DNA from: Paenibacillus naphthalenovorans
GTDB taxonomy: Bacteria; Bacillota; Bacilli; Paenibacillales; NBRC-103111
Assembly (NCBI RefSeq): GCF_900099895.1
Contig: NZ_FNDY01000003.1
Span: forward strand, 1 to 64,000
Length of the DNA: 64,000 nt
Direction: 5' to 3'
Each line of letters opens with the position of its first letter. Position 1 is the first letter of the stretch. This document shows positions 14,936-24,968 of this stretch, piece after piece. The translations under genes and the position numbers were made by a program. The notes below the pieces were generated by a model. It made no database searches. It was not told the origin of the DNA and was given only the letters and a program-made list of their open reading frames with translations.

Positions 14936-17911
14936 TTGAGAAAGAAACGCAACAGGTTTCTGCTTGGCAGTACGATGATGACCGCAGGATTGCTGCTATT
15001 GTTCTTCGGAGCGGTTGAAACCGCATTTCAGACCGGCGATGAGACGGTCCGTTACGATGACTTGGTTTCCACATTCGAATATGAGACCGATCCGTATTTC
15101 AGCTCGGCGCTGGCGAAGTGGCGGGAGCAGGGGGTCAGGGACGCGACAACCAGCGTTTACGCAGAAGGGGCGAAGCCATCCGCCGTTTCGGACGGGCAAG
15201 CGATCTATGCCGGAGAATATGCCGGCAAACCGAATGTGCTGATATGGAAAACGGAAAATACCGGATGGGTTGAATATCAAGTTGACGTTGCAGAGAATGC
15301 GCTGTATGAAATCCATGTATCGTATTATCCGCTCAAGGAGGGGGGGCACAAGGGGCCGGTCCAATGGGATGTGACGATTGACGGCGAAAGAGCTTTTCGC
15401 GAAGCGTCCTCAACCGTCCTGTACCGCACTTGGGAGGATGTCCGTCCTATCCTGAAAAACTCGGACGGCGACGAGATTCGCCCCCGGTCGATCGATGTAT
15501 CGGACTGGAGCATAAGGCCGCTGATCGATTCGGGAGGAGCATACACGCAGCCTTTACAATGGCACTTTACGGCGGGAACGCACACGATTCGCCTTACGGG
15601 TTATACTCCTGTCGCGATTGAACGCATCGAGCTTGCGCCGAGCCAACCGGTACCTGCTTACGGGGAGGTTGCGGCCAAACATGCGGATGTGCCCCCCATA
15701 GATGGAGAGGCGTTGACGCTGCAAGCGGAGGATTTCGCTTACAAGAATGATACGGCCATTAAGCTTTTTTCGGATAAAAATGCCAGAACCGTACCGCGAT
15801 ATACCGGTCGGATCATCTACAATACCGTTGGCGGTCTAAGGTGGCTGGAGCAAAATCAGGAAATTACCTGGTCGTTCGAGGTGCCGGAGACCGGCCTGTA
15901 CAAAATCGGCTTCCGCGCACTGCAAAACACGATCGCGCAGAAAACGTCCTTCCGGACGATCCGGATTGACGGGCAGGTGCCGTTCCGGGAGTTTTTGGCT
16001 TACGGATTTCCGTATTCCGCGTCTTGGAGAGGCGTCATCTTGCAGGATGACGACCGGAATCCATATTTGGTGAAGCTTGAAAAAGGGGCGCATACGCTGT
16101 CGATGGCCGTGACGCAGGCTCCGGTCAAATCCATCATTGTGGACATCGAAAAGACGATCGCCCATCTCGATTCCATCGATTGGGATTTGCGTACGATAAC
16201 GGGCACGAAAAACACAGGATCGCTGGACCGCAAAGGGACGCTGGACCGCAACCGGACCTGGTCAATGGACCAGGACTTTCCCGGTCTGACGGACCGGATC
16301 GAGCTTGCGGCAGCGGTCATGGAGTCGCTGTCCAGGCGGGTGGTCGAGGCCAACGGAAACAAAGACTCCATCAGCCAGGGGCTGGAAACGTCGGCGAAGG
16401 ATTTACGGTCACTGCTGGAGAAGCCGGAAGAAATTCCTTATAACATCGATGAAATATCATCGATGCGGGAGAAATTCGCCACGTTCATTGATACCTTGTC
16501 CAAGCAATCGCTGCAGCTTGACGAAGTGTATATCATTCCGGAAAAAGCCGATGCTCCCTCCATGGAAGCGGGCTTCTTCGAACGCATATGGGGCAGTGCG
16601 GCCAACTTCGTTTACTCGTTCGATCCGAGAGACAGTCTGAGAAATCTGGATGATACCAAGCTGAACATATGGGTTCAGAGGGGACGGGACTACGTCGATC
16701 AATTGCAGCAATTGGCCGACGAGTCGTTTACGCCGGATACGGGCATCGAGGTAAAGGTGAATTTGCTGCCGAATCCCGAGCTTTTGCTCATGTCGAACGC
16801 CGCAGGTGTCCAGCCGGATATCGCGCTTGGCCTGACGCAGGATTTGCCGGTCAATTATGCGATCAGAGGCACGCTGCAGGATCTGTCGAAGCTTGAAGGC
16901 TTTGAGGAACTGCATGCGAAATTCAGTCCCGGCTCCTGGCTTCCGCTTTATTATGACGGCGGCTATTACGGCGTGCCGGAAACCCAATCGTTCCAGGTGC
17001 TTTTTTACCGGAAGGATATATTGGAGCGGTTGAAGGTCGGCATACCGGACACCTGGGAGGACGTCTACGAATTGCTGCCGACTTTGCAGCAAAATTTCAT
17101 GAATTTTTATGTCAATCCCAATGAATTCACTTACTATTTCTATCAGAACGGCGTGGAATTTTATGAACCAGGCGGTGTAAAGCTGGGACTGGATCGGCCG
17201 GAAGCGTACAAGGCCTACAAACAGTGGACCGACTTGTTCAATACGTATGCGGTGGAGCGCGAGGTGCCCAGCTTCTATCAGCATTTCCGCAGCGGAACGA
17301 TGCCGATCGGCATATCGGATTACAATATGTACGTTCAGTTGTTGGCGGCAGCTCCGGAGCTGAACGGCCGGTGGGGGATTGCATTGATACCCGGCACGAG
17401 GCAGTCCGACGGTACGATCAGCCGGTGGGCGGGCGGCGGACAAAGAACGGGCGTTATATTTGACCAATCCAACAAAAAGGAAGAGGCCTGGGCCTTTCTG
17501 AAGTGGTGGCTTTCCGCCGAGGTGCAGGAGCAATACGGCTCCGATCTGGAGGCGGTTAACGGCGTAGCCTTCCGCTGGAATACGTCCAATGTGGAAGCAC
17601 TCCGCAACTTGCCGTGGAAAAAGGAGGATGCCGAGGTCATTCTCAAGCAGTGGATGTGGTATAAGGACATCCCTAACGTGCCGGGCGGTTATTTCCTCGA
17701 ACGCGAAATCCATAACGCCTGGGTTCGAACTGTGGTTAGGAAAGCCAACTACATGTCGTCCCTGGAGCAGACCGTTAGAGATGTTAACCGGGAGCTTCTA
17801 AGAAAACAGCAGGAATTCGGCTTTATAGACGAGCAGGGCAACCGGGTAAAGGAATTGGACATTCCAATCGTCGATCGGCCTTGGGAAGGGATTGACCGTT
17901 ATGTGGAATAG
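14936..17911 (+). CDS. Giant sugar-type substrate-binding protein with carbohydrate-binding-like domains
   Basis: At 991 residues this is more than twice the usual length of a family 1 binding protein. An N-terminal membrane segment (FLLGSTMMTAGLLLLFFGAV) anchors or exports it; there is no lipobox cysteine. Residues about 60-260 and 260-410 look like two beta-sandwich carbohydrate-binding modules (ENTGWVEYQVDVAENALYEI; LTLQAEDFAYKND then ITWSFEVPETGLYKIGFRAL). From about 575 a normal binding domain begins (KLNIWVQRGRDYVDQLQQLA) and includes LPLYYDGGYYGVPETQSFQV. The TTG start is ten bases behind GAGGTG. It is followed by two permeases, its probable partners. The ligand is presumably a polysaccharide or glycoconjugate; this is inference. 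Confidence 0.8.
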   Translation: MRKKRNRFLLGSTMMTAGLLLLFFGAVETAFQTGDETVRYDDLVSTFEYETDPYFSSALAKWREQGVRDATTSVYAEGAKPSAVSDGQAIYAGEYAGKPNVLIWKTENTGWVEYQVDVAENALYEIHVSYYPLKEGGHKGPVQWDVTIDGERAFREASSTVLYRTWEDVRPILKNSDGDEIRPRSIDVSDWSIRPLIDSGGAYTQPLQWHFTAGTHTIRLTGYTPVAIERIELAPSQPVPAYGEVAAKHADVPPIDGEALTLQAEDFAYKNDTAIKLFSDKNARTVPRYTGRIIYNTVGGLRWLEQNQEITWSFEVPETGLYKIGFRALQNTIAQKTSFRTIRIDGQVPFREFLAYGFPYSASWRGVILQDDDRNPYLVKLEKGAHTLSMAVTQAPVKSIIVDIEKTIAHLDSIDWDLRTITGTKNTGSLDRKGTLDRNRTWSMDQDFPGLTDRIELAAAVMESLSRRVVEANGNKDSISQGLETSAKDLRSLLEKPEEIPYNIDEISSMREKFATFIDTLSKQSLQLDEVYIIPEKADAPSMEAGFFERIWGSAANFVYSFDPRDSLRNLDDTKLNIWVQRGRDYVDQLQQLADESFTPDTGIEVKVNLLPNPELLLMSNAAGVQPDIALGLTQDLPVNYAIRGTLQDLSKLEGFEELHAKFSPGSWLPLYYDGGYYGVPETQSFQVLFYRKDILERLKVGIPDTWEDVYELLPTLQQNFMNFYVNPNEFTYYFYQNGVEFYEPGGVKLGLDRPEAYKAYKQWTDLFNTYAVEREVPSFYQHFRSGTMPIGISDYNMYVQLLAAAPELNGRWGIALIPGTRQSDGTISRWAGGGQRTGVIFDQSNKKEEAWAFLKWWLSAEVQEQYGSDLEAVNGVAFRWNTSNVEALRNLPWKKEDAEVILKQWMWYKDIPNVPGGYFLEREIHNAWVRTVVRKANYMSSLEQTVRDVNRELLRKQQEFGFIDEQGNRVKELDIPIVDRPWEGIDRYVE

Positions 17912-18797
17912 AGTGTGGGCATATCGGACATCGTATCTTTTTATTGCACCTTTCTTGATTTGCTTTGCTCTTTTTATTGTCATTCCGATCGTTGCGGCGA
18001 TTGGCCTGAGCTTCACCTATTATAACGGGATCGAGCCACCGCGATTTATTGGATGGAGCAACTATCAATATCTGATTGCACAGGACCTGCTGTTTCTGAA
18101 ATATGCGCTGCCGAATACGTTTAAGTTCGCGGTCATTGTCGGACCGGGCGGCTATGCGGCGGCGTTCCTCCTTGCCTGGCTTATTTCGCGTCTACGCGGA
18201 AGGTACCAAAAGTGGGTTGCGCTTGCTATGTATACGCCGTCGCTGACGATCGGGATTGCAATGACCATCATATGGCTGCCATTGCTGTCCGGAGACCGCA
18301 TCGGATATTTGAACAGCTTCCTGCTAAGGCTGGGCCTGATCGACGTGCCTAAGCTTTGGGTGACCCATCCGGATCTGCTGATGAATTCGATGATCGTGGT
18401 GACGTTATGGTCCAGTATGGGCGTAGGATTCCTGGCGATGCTCGCAGGCATTCTCAATGTGGATACCACGCTGTATGAGGCGGGAAGAATCGACGGCATC
18501 AAAAATAATTTGCAGGAGCTGTGGTATATTACCATTCCTTCTATGAAGCCGCAAATGCTGTTCGGCGCCGTCATGGCGATTGTGACGACCTTTAAGACGG
18601 GCGCCATCGGCGTCGAACTGTCCGGGCAAAATCCGACGCCGGAATATGCCGGACATTTGATCGTCAACCATATTAACGATTACGGCTTTATCCGGTTTGA
18701 AATGGGGTATGCAGCGACGGTTTCCGTATTTCTGCTTATATTAATGTACTTTGCGAACAAGCTTAGCTGGGGATTGTTCGGCACCAAGGAGGAATGA
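17901..18797 (+). CDS. Sugar ABC transporter permease (MalF/UgpA type)
   Basis: A 298-residue permease with six predicted helices and the coupling (EAA) loop YEAGRIDGIKNNLQELWYIT. I place the start at the ATG 17901, ten bases behind GGGAAGGG and inside the end of the previous gene; a TTG at 17892 is too close to that binding site. It pairs with the permease at 18801. Confidence 0.85.
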   Translation: MWNRVWAYRTSYLFIAPFLICFALFIVIPIVAAIGLSFTYYNGIEPPRFIGWSNYQYLIAQDLLFLKYALPNTFKFAVIVGPGGYAAAFLLAWLISRLRGRYQKWVALAMYTPSLTIGIAMTIIWLPLLSGDRIGYLNSFLLRLGLIDVPKLWVTHPDLLMNSMIVVTLWSSMGVGFLAMLAGILNVDTTLYEAGRIDGIKNNLQELWYITIPSMKPQMLFGAVMAIVTTFKTGAIGVELSGQNPTPEYAGHLIVNHINDYGFIRFEMGYAATVSVFLLILMYFANKLSWGLFGTKEE

Positions 18798-18800
18798 CAT

Positions 18801-19649
18801 TTGAAAAAGTCGAACCTCGCTGCAAGAATCAGCTTTAACGTTTTTATGCTGGCGTTATCTGTCATCATGATCCTGCCTATTGTTTATGTATTCAATCATG
18901 CCTTCAAGCCATATCATGAATTGTTCGTGTACCCGCCCAACTTTTTGGTTAAGGAGCCGAATTTTCAGAACTTCGTGGAGCTGTTCTGGGTAACGTCGAA
19001 TTCCATTGTTCCGGTATCGCGGTATCTGTTCAACAGTCTGTTTATATCGTTTCTGAGCGTCATCGGCATAACGGTGGTAAGCGCGCTATGCGCTTATCCG
19101 CTGTCGAAGCATCCTTTTCCGGGGAAAAATATGATATTCTCGACCATTATCCTGATGCTGATGTTTACGCCGGAAGTGATTCAAATTCCCCGCTATCTGG
19201 TCGTCAGCTATCTGGGGATTATGAATACGTATCTCGGCCATCTATTACCGGTGCTTGCCTTGCCGGTGGGCGTGTTTCTGCTTAAACAATTCATGGACCA
19301 AATTCCGGATACGCTGCTGGAGGCTTCCAGAATCGATGGGGCAAACGAGCTGATCGTATTTGTGCGCATCGTCATTCCGATGTGTATGCCGGCTGTCGCT
19401 ACCGTAGCGATTCTGTCGTTTCAGAATTCTTGGGGAAATGTGGAGACATCGATGCTGTTCATGCAGGATGACGAGATGAAGAACTTCCCGTTCTTCCTGT
19501 CCACGCTGACCAATAATCTGGCCAACAACGTGGCGAGACAGGGCGCTGCAGCGGTTGCTGCGCTGATTATGCTCGTGCCGAACTTAATCTTTTTTGTCAT
19601 TCTTCAAAGCAAGGTCATTTCAACGATGGCCCATTCGGGTATTAAATAA
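18801..19649 (+). CDS. Sugar ABC transporter permease (MalG/UgpE type), TTG start
   Basis: A 282-residue permease with coupling loop LEASRIDGANELIVFVRIVI and the family ending KVISTMAHSGIK. It starts at a TTG eight bases after AAGGAGG, three bases after the previous stop; the next in-frame ATG would delete the first helix. With 17901 it makes the first of two permease pairs in the cluster. Confidence 0.85.
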   Translation: MKKSNLAARISFNVFMLALSVIMILPIVYVFNHAFKPYHELFVYPPNFLVKEPNFQNFVELFWVTSNSIVPVSRYLFNSLFISFLSVIGITVVSALCAYPLSKHPFPGKNMIFSTIILMLMFTPEVIQIPRYLVVSYLGIMNTYLGHLLPVLALPVGVFLLKQFMDQIPDTLLEASRIDGANELIVFVRIVIPMCMPAVATVAILSFQNSWGNVETSMLFMQDDEMKNFPFFLSTLTNNLANNVARQGAAAVAALIMLVPNLIFFVILQSKVISTMAHSGIK

Positions 19650-19663
19650 ATGGGGGGAACCGT

Positions 19664-21817
19664 TTGAAGAACAGGACGCTGCGGATTCTTCCGTTCATGC
19701 TTGTCATCTCGTTCGCGATAGGCTTCACGCTGCCGGGCTTGCAGGCATCAGCCTCGCAGCTGCCTTATGAAACCTTCTATAAGGACGGCTTCGGCCAACT
19801 AGTGAAGACGCAAGCGGCGTATATTCCCGGAAGAATTATCGGTTACAACGAAGACATTCCCGTACAGGACGAAAATGCCGATTCCGGAAGGCCCGCCAAG
19901 CTGCAGCTGAATCAGCCCAAGGATATATTTGTGGATAAGCAGGATCACATTTATATCGCCGACACAGGCAATAACCGAATCGTGCATCTCGATGATGAAG
20001 GAGCCTATATTCGCGAGATTACGGTAAGCGAAAGTCCGCTTAAAAGACCGAGCGGGGTTTTTGTCGATAAGAACGGCGTTATTTATGTCGCGGATACGGG
20101 CAATAACCGGATCGTCCGTCTCGATGCGGACGGCAAGCTGCTGAAGTCGTTCGGCCGGCCGGAATCGGCTTATATTCCGGAGTCCTTCAAGTACGATCCG
20201 ATTAATCTGGTCGTCGACAAGCGAGGCTTTCTTTATGTTACGACGCTCGGAGCGTATCAGGGACTGGTGCAGCTTGATCCGGAAGGCAATTTTGTAAGCT
20301 TTTTTGGTCCCAATCAAGTGGCGTTTTCATTGTTTGACGCGTTTAAGCGGTTCGTATATACGAGGGAAATGTACCAGCGGGAGCTGAAGAAGCTTCCGGG
20401 GGCCATTGCGAACGCTACGATTGACGACAACGGCTTTATTTATACCGTAACGAAGGAAATCCAGACCGGCCAGATCAAGAAGCTGAATATCGTAGGTCTC
20501 GACCAGTTGGAAGGGAAAAGCGATTTTGCGGAGCTGCAGACGGACCGCTCCTATGGAGAATATATTCATTACTGGCAGAGAGACGTAAGTCCGCAATTAA
20601 GCGATATCACGGTCGATGCGGCCGGCAATATAACCGTTGTCGATACGGTATGGAACATCATTAGCCAATACGATACGAATGGCAATTTATTGTTTTTCTG
20701 GGGGGGCGACGTCATTACGGCCACCTCCAAGACAGGGGTCGTCAAGACGCCGGCGGCTATTGCGGGCAATTCGAAGGGCGAGCTGCTGGTGCTGGACAGC
20801 ACAAACAATCTGATTCAGGCGCTAAGGCCGTCCGAGTTCGGCGAGCTGGTGCATAAGGCGAATGCATTGACCCAGGAAGGGCGATACGAGGAGAGCGAAC
20901 CGCTATGGAACGAGGTGCGCCGTTTGAATGCGCAGTACTCGCCAGCCCTGATCGGTCTGGCCAAGGCGGCTTACAAGAAAGAAGACTACAAACGTGCGGA
21001 GGAACTGTTCTACCAGGCGGGCGTAGTCGGAGGCTATTCTGAATCATTCTGGCAAAACCGATTGATATGGTTTCAAAAACGGTTCGGGCTGCTGATGAAC
21101 ATAGCGATCGGGTTCGGCATCCTTTATCTTATTTGGGCCAGAGTGTCCCGCAGGCTGCGTCCCAAGAAGGGCTGGGGCTTCCGCTTTCGTCTGAAGAGCT
21201 CCCTGGTTGAACGCCTCAAGCATGTTTTTTATTTGATGAAGCATCCGATTGACGGATTTTATGCCATCCGATACGAGGGGAAGGCCGATTTCGCCAGCAG
21301 TCTGATCCTTCTTGCCCTGGCCGTTGCAGCCTTTGGGTATATGCAGTCCGGCACCAGCTTCATGTTTAATCCCGCCATCCATGTCGGTGTCGATTTGCTG
21401 CCTTTAACGGTGCAATTTGTAGGCATATGGCTGGGCTGGGTCATATCCAATTATTTGATCAGCTCGCTGCTCAGAGGCGAAGGGCGGTTCCGGGACGTAT
21501 TTTTCAGCAGTTCTTACGCTCTATTTCCAATTATTCTCATCGGAATACCTGTGACGCTGCTGTCAAACACATTGACTTTAAACGAGCTAGCGATTTTCAA
21601 TTTCCTGAAGCTGACGATCTTCGTTTGGATTGCGCTGCTGACGATTTGGATGGTTCAGGGCATACACAATTACACCTTTATCGAAGCGCTGTTCATCATT
21701 TTACTATCGCTCCTGACTCTTGTGATCATCATTATTCTGATCTTTATTTTTATCAGCCTCAGCATCGAGCTGGTTAACTTCATCTATTCGTTATATCAGG
21801 AGGTGTTCATCCGTTGA
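19664..21817 (+). CDS. NHL-repeat, TPR and Yip1-domain membrane protein
   Basis: A 717-residue envelope protein of unknown function. A signal peptide (residues 1-30) is followed by NHL beta-propeller repeats: KDIFVDKQDHIYIADTGNNR and a second copy GVFVDKNGVIYVADTGNNR, with later ones around residue 330. Residues about 385-455 look like TPR helices (ALIGLAKAAYKKEDYKRAEE). A transmembrane helix near 475 leads to a C-terminal Yip1-like domain with about five helices (HPIDGFYAIRYEGKADFASS). TTG start behind GGGGGGAAC. It lies between the two permease pairs, so it may be an accessory subunit; no role is established. Confidence 0.75.
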   Translation: MKNRTLRILPFMLVISFAIGFTLPGLQASASQLPYETFYKDGFGQLVKTQAAYIPGRIIGYNEDIPVQDENADSGRPAKLQLNQPKDIFVDKQDHIYIADTGNNRIVHLDDEGAYIREITVSESPLKRPSGVFVDKNGVIYVADTGNNRIVRLDADGKLLKSFGRPESAYIPESFKYDPINLVVDKRGFLYVTTLGAYQGLVQLDPEGNFVSFFGPNQVAFSLFDAFKRFVYTREMYQRELKKLPGAIANATIDDNGFIYTVTKEIQTGQIKKLNIVGLDQLEGKSDFAELQTDRSYGEYIHYWQRDVSPQLSDITVDAAGNITVVDTVWNIISQYDTNGNLLFFWGGDVITATSKTGVVKTPAAIAGNSKGELLVLDSTNNLIQALRPSEFGELVHKANALTQEGRYEESEPLWNEVRRLNAQYSPALIGLAKAAYKKEDYKRAEELFYQAGVVGGYSESFWQNRLIWFQKRFGLLMNIAIGFGILYLIWARVSRRLRPKKGWGFRFRLKSSLVERLKHVFYLMKHPIDGFYAIRYEGKADFASSLILLALAVAAFGYMQSGTSFMFNPAIHVGVDLLPLTVQFVGIWLGWVISNYLISSLLRGEGRFRDVFFSSSYALFPIILIGIPVTLLSNTLTLNELAIFNFLKLTIFVWIALLTIWMVQGIHNYTFIEALFIILLSLLTLVIIIILIFIFISLSIELVNFIYSLYQEVFIR

Positions 21818-24084
21818 CAGGCCGCAGAATCGCTTATGTTCCTATAATTAAAATCACATTTGCTGCAGCGTTGCTGGCATTCATAGGATGGCTCGCCTTA
21901 CAGCTTTGGAATCCATGGAGCAAGGAGGAAACGGCATTCGTTGATATCTCGGCTTTATTCGAGAAGCAAAGGGCAAGTCCTTATCGGGCGGGCTTGCCCG
22001 ACGAGCGGAACTTTAAGGTGATCGCGGAGAACGACGCCTTCAGGCTGCTTGCGGATGCAACGACGGCTCACTTCCAGATCGTCGATAAGTCGACCGGCAA
22101 GCTGTGGCGCTCTTATCCGGATCCCGAGCATTGGCAAAATGAAACCATTCCGGGAACCTGGAAAAATCATTTGTCTTCCCCGATTATGATCGAATATGTA
22201 AACGCCAAAAATTACAAATCGTCGTCGGTTACAGCGGGATTAATCGAAAACCAGGGTTACCTGGAGCAGTTTCAAACGACCGGAAACGGGTTTACCGTGA
22301 CGTTCGCCTTTCCCAAGGTACAGTTTAAAATTCCGGTCGAAGTGACGCTCCATCAGAACTATGTCGAGACGAAGCTGATAGATTCCGGCCTCGTAGAAGG
22401 TGAACTGAGCTTGTTGAATGTGAAGTTGTACCCGCTGTTCGGAGCGCAGCCGTCGAACGGCCAGGAGGGGTATATTCTGCTGCCGGACGGCTCCGGTTCG
22501 CTCATTCATTTCCAACAGGATCGCATTATGCCGCAGCTCACCTATAACGAAAGCGTATATGGTCACGATTTGTCGTATTACAACGAGAATACGGGCAGGC
22601 AGCGCATCGCGATGCCGGTATACGGGTTGAAATCGGGTGATCAGGCCTTCGTCGCCATTATTGCGCAAGGAGAGGAATTTGCCAATATTTATGCGGCGCC
22701 TTCGGGCGCAGTCGGCCTTTCCAACTGGGTAACGACCGAATGGAAGTATCGAAAGCGATTCTTCCAGAGCGTCAGCAGAAGTACGGGCGAAGGCTTCTAT
22801 ACTTACAGCGGTGACAAATTTCTGACGGACAGCCGGGCTACGAGATATTACCCGCTTGCTCCCGACAAAAGCGATTATGTCGGCATGGCGGAGGTGTATC
22901 GGCAGTATTTGATTGAGGAGCAGGGCGTGAACCCTGTGACGCCGGCCAGGCAGGACATTCCGTTGTATCTGGATATCGTAGGTGCGGATATTGAGCAAGG
23001 CTTATTTTTCGACTCCTATTTGAAGGCGACCACGACGGAGGAAGCGGCTGAACTCGTCCGGCACATTTACGATCTTGGCATCCGGCATCTGAACATTAAC
23101 TATGCGGGCTGGCAGCAGGACGGTTACAGCACGCATGGAGGGTATTTCCCGGTTGACAAGCGGATTGGCGGCAACAACGGCATGAAGCAGTTTATCTCTT
23201 TCGCGCATTCGCTGGATATTCCCGTCTACTTAACGGCGAACTATACGATCAATACGAACGGGGATGACGGTTTCTGGTGGAGAAGGGACGGGCTGCGCAA
23301 TTTGGCGGGTACGGTGCTGGAAAATCAGAAACATCCGGATCAGGATGAAAGTATTTTTGTAAGCCCCGGATTTTACGAGAAGGTCGTTTATTCGGATTTG
23401 GACGAATTCAAGAAGCTGGGTGCGGACGGCATTTATTTCGAGGATGGCATCGGCCAGCAGGTGAATACCGATTTCAACACCCGCTACCTGTCCAGCCGTG
23501 CCGATGTCGTGGATATCCAACGCCGAATCTTAACGCGATCGAAGGAGGAGCTTGGCTCCGTCATTGCCAACAACGTGAATTTTTATGCGCTGGACCAGAT
23601 CCGTCATGTGCATCGCCTGACCAGCGACTATTCGTATGACGTGTTCATAAGCGAGGCCATTCCGTTCGCCCAGATCGTTCTGCATGGACTTCGCACGTAT
23701 TCGCTGGAATGGTCGAATGTGCGGGACGAGTGGGAAAACGAATTTCTGCGCAGCGTCGAATACGGCGCTTATCCGGCGTATGTCTTGAGCGGAGACCGCG
23801 CCGATAATTTGAAGAGATCGTATTCGTTATGGCACTACAGTCTGAATTACAAGGACTGGATCCAACAGATCGCCCAGGAATACCAAAGAAGCAACGAAGC
23901 GTTGGCGGAGGTCCAGGATAAGTTTATTACGGGACACCGCACGCTTGCGCCGGGTGTTAAGGAAACGGAATACGGCGGAAATTACCGGATTATCGTCAAT
24001 TACAACCATACGGAATTCCGCAAGGACGGCGTCACCGTTCCGGCAAGAGACTTCGTAGTCATGAAAGGAGAAAATACGCCATGA
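21814..24084 (+). CDS. DUF5696 glycoside-hydrolase-like protein
   Basis: A 756-residue protein with an N-terminal membrane anchor (residues about 8-28, ITFAAALLAFIGWLALQLW) and a large extracellular part. The middle and C-terminal regions (HLNINYAGWQQDGYSTHGG, then YFEDGIGQQVNTDFNTRY, then AYPAYVLSGDRADNLKRSYS) match DUF5696, whose barrel-like layout and acidic residues suggest a glycosidase, though no activity has been assigned. The TTG start overlaps the preceding stop by four bases, and its own stop overlaps the next permease by four, so it is tightly coupled with the transporter. It may trim a surface or environmental glycan before import. Confidence 0.75.
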   Translation: MTGRRIAYVPIIKITFAAALLAFIGWLALQLWNPWSKEETAFVDISALFEKQRASPYRAGLPDERNFKVIAENDAFRLLADATTAHFQIVDKSTGKLWRSYPDPEHWQNETIPGTWKNHLSSPIMIEYVNAKNYKSSSVTAGLIENQGYLEQFQTTGNGFTVTFAFPKVQFKIPVEVTLHQNYVETKLIDSGLVEGELSLLNVKLYPLFGAQPSNGQEGYILLPDGSGSLIHFQQDRIMPQLTYNESVYGHDLSYYNENTGRQRIAMPVYGLKSGDQAFVAIIAQGEEFANIYAAPSGAVGLSNWVTTEWKYRKRFFQSVSRSTGEGFYTYSGDKFLTDSRATRYYPLAPDKSDYVGMAEVYRQYLIEEQGVNPVTPARQDIPLYLDIVGADIEQGLFFDSYLKATTTEEAAELVRHIYDLGIRHLNINYAGWQQDGYSTHGGYFPVDKRIGGNNGMKQFISFAHSLDIPVYLTANYTINTNGDDGFWWRRDGLRNLAGTVLENQKHPDQDESIFVSPGFYEKVVYSDLDEFKKLGADGIYFEDGIGQQVNTDFNTRYLSSRADVVDIQRRILTRSKEELGSVIANNVNFYALDQIRHVHRLTSDYSYDVFISEAIPFAQIVLHGLRTYSLEWSNVRDEWENEFLRSVEYGAYPAYVLSGDRADNLKRSYSLWHYSLNYKDWIQQIAQEYQRSNEALAEVQDKFITGHRTLAPGVKETEYGGNYRIIVNYNHTEFRKDGVTVPARDFVVMKGENTP

Positions 24085-24947
24085 AATGGAATCGCGGATT
24101 GGAGACGAATACGCTTCGCAAGATCGAAGGTTCCCTGTTTATCGCGCCTTGGGTGTTCGGATTCTTAACCTTTGTCGCCTTTCCGCTCGGCTATTCGCTC
24201 TATATGAGCTTTCATCAGGTCAAAATTACAGTCAACAGCGTCAATTATACCTTTATCGGCTTTCAGCATTACAGGGAGATTCTTATCGCCAACGGAAGCC
24301 TACTGTATGAAGAGCTGCTGCCTTTCCTGAGGGAATCGGCGATGATGATCCCGATTATTCTGGTATTTTCCTTGCTTGTCGCGATTTTGCTGAATATGCG
24401 GTTTCCGGGGCGAACGCTGTTCCGGGTGATATTTTTTCTGCCCGTTATTTTCTCCTCGGGGCAGATTGTTCAGGAGTTTATCGCCCAAGGCGAAGGCTCG
24501 CTCAGCATCATGGAAACGCTGCGCATCGATTATTATTTGCAGCAATATATGCCGTCCGCATGGGTGGGGCCGATTCAGAAGGTAATGAACTCCTTCGTGC
24601 TGGTGCTCTGGTATTCCGGCGTCCAGATTCTGATTTTTCTGGCAGGAAGACAGACCTTGCCGCCCGCCGTCTACGAAGCTTCCCGGATCGACGGCTCGAG
24701 TCCGTGGAATACCTTCTGGAAAATCACGCTGCCGGGACTCGTGCCGTATATTTTCCTGAATCTGATGTATACGGTCGTCGACTTGTTCACCTTCCCGTCC
24801 AATCCAATCGTCAGCCGGGTAAACACAAGCAACTACGGCAGCTCAAGCGCGTTGGCATGGATTTATTTTTCCATTATTTTGACGTTTGTTCTGCTTACTT
24901 TATGGCTTTACAGCCGAGTGGACAAATCGATTTCGGGCAAACGATAA
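24081..24947 (+). CDS. Sugar ABC transporter permease (MalF type), second pair
   Basis: A 288-residue permease; the coupling loop is YEASRIDGSSPWNTFWKITL. The ATG overlaps the DUF5696 stop by four bases (ATGA) behind AAAGGAG. It pairs with the permease at 24969. No binding protein lies right beside this pair; the lipoproteins at 28727 and 31493 downstream are candidates. Confidence 0.85.
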   Translation: MKWNRGLETNTLRKIEGSLFIAPWVFGFLTFVAFPLGYSLYMSFHQVKITVNSVNYTFIGFQHYREILIANGSLLYEELLPFLRESAMMIPIILVFSLLVAILLNMRFPGRTLFRVIFFLPVIFSSGQIVQEFIAQGEGSLSIMETLRIDYYLQQYMPSAWVGPIQKVMNSFVLVLWYSGVQILIFLAGRQTLPPAVYEASRIDGSSPWNTFWKITLPGLVPYIFLNLMYTVVDLFTFPSNPIVSRVNTSNYGSSSALAWIYFSIILTFVLLTLWLYSRVDKSISGKR

Positions 24948-24968
24948 ACGCGAGGAGGTGAAGGTTAC

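Noticed and set aside
16457..17713. Minus-strand frame of 418 codons
   Set aside because: Antisense to the binding domain of the giant binding protein; no family match, no binding site.
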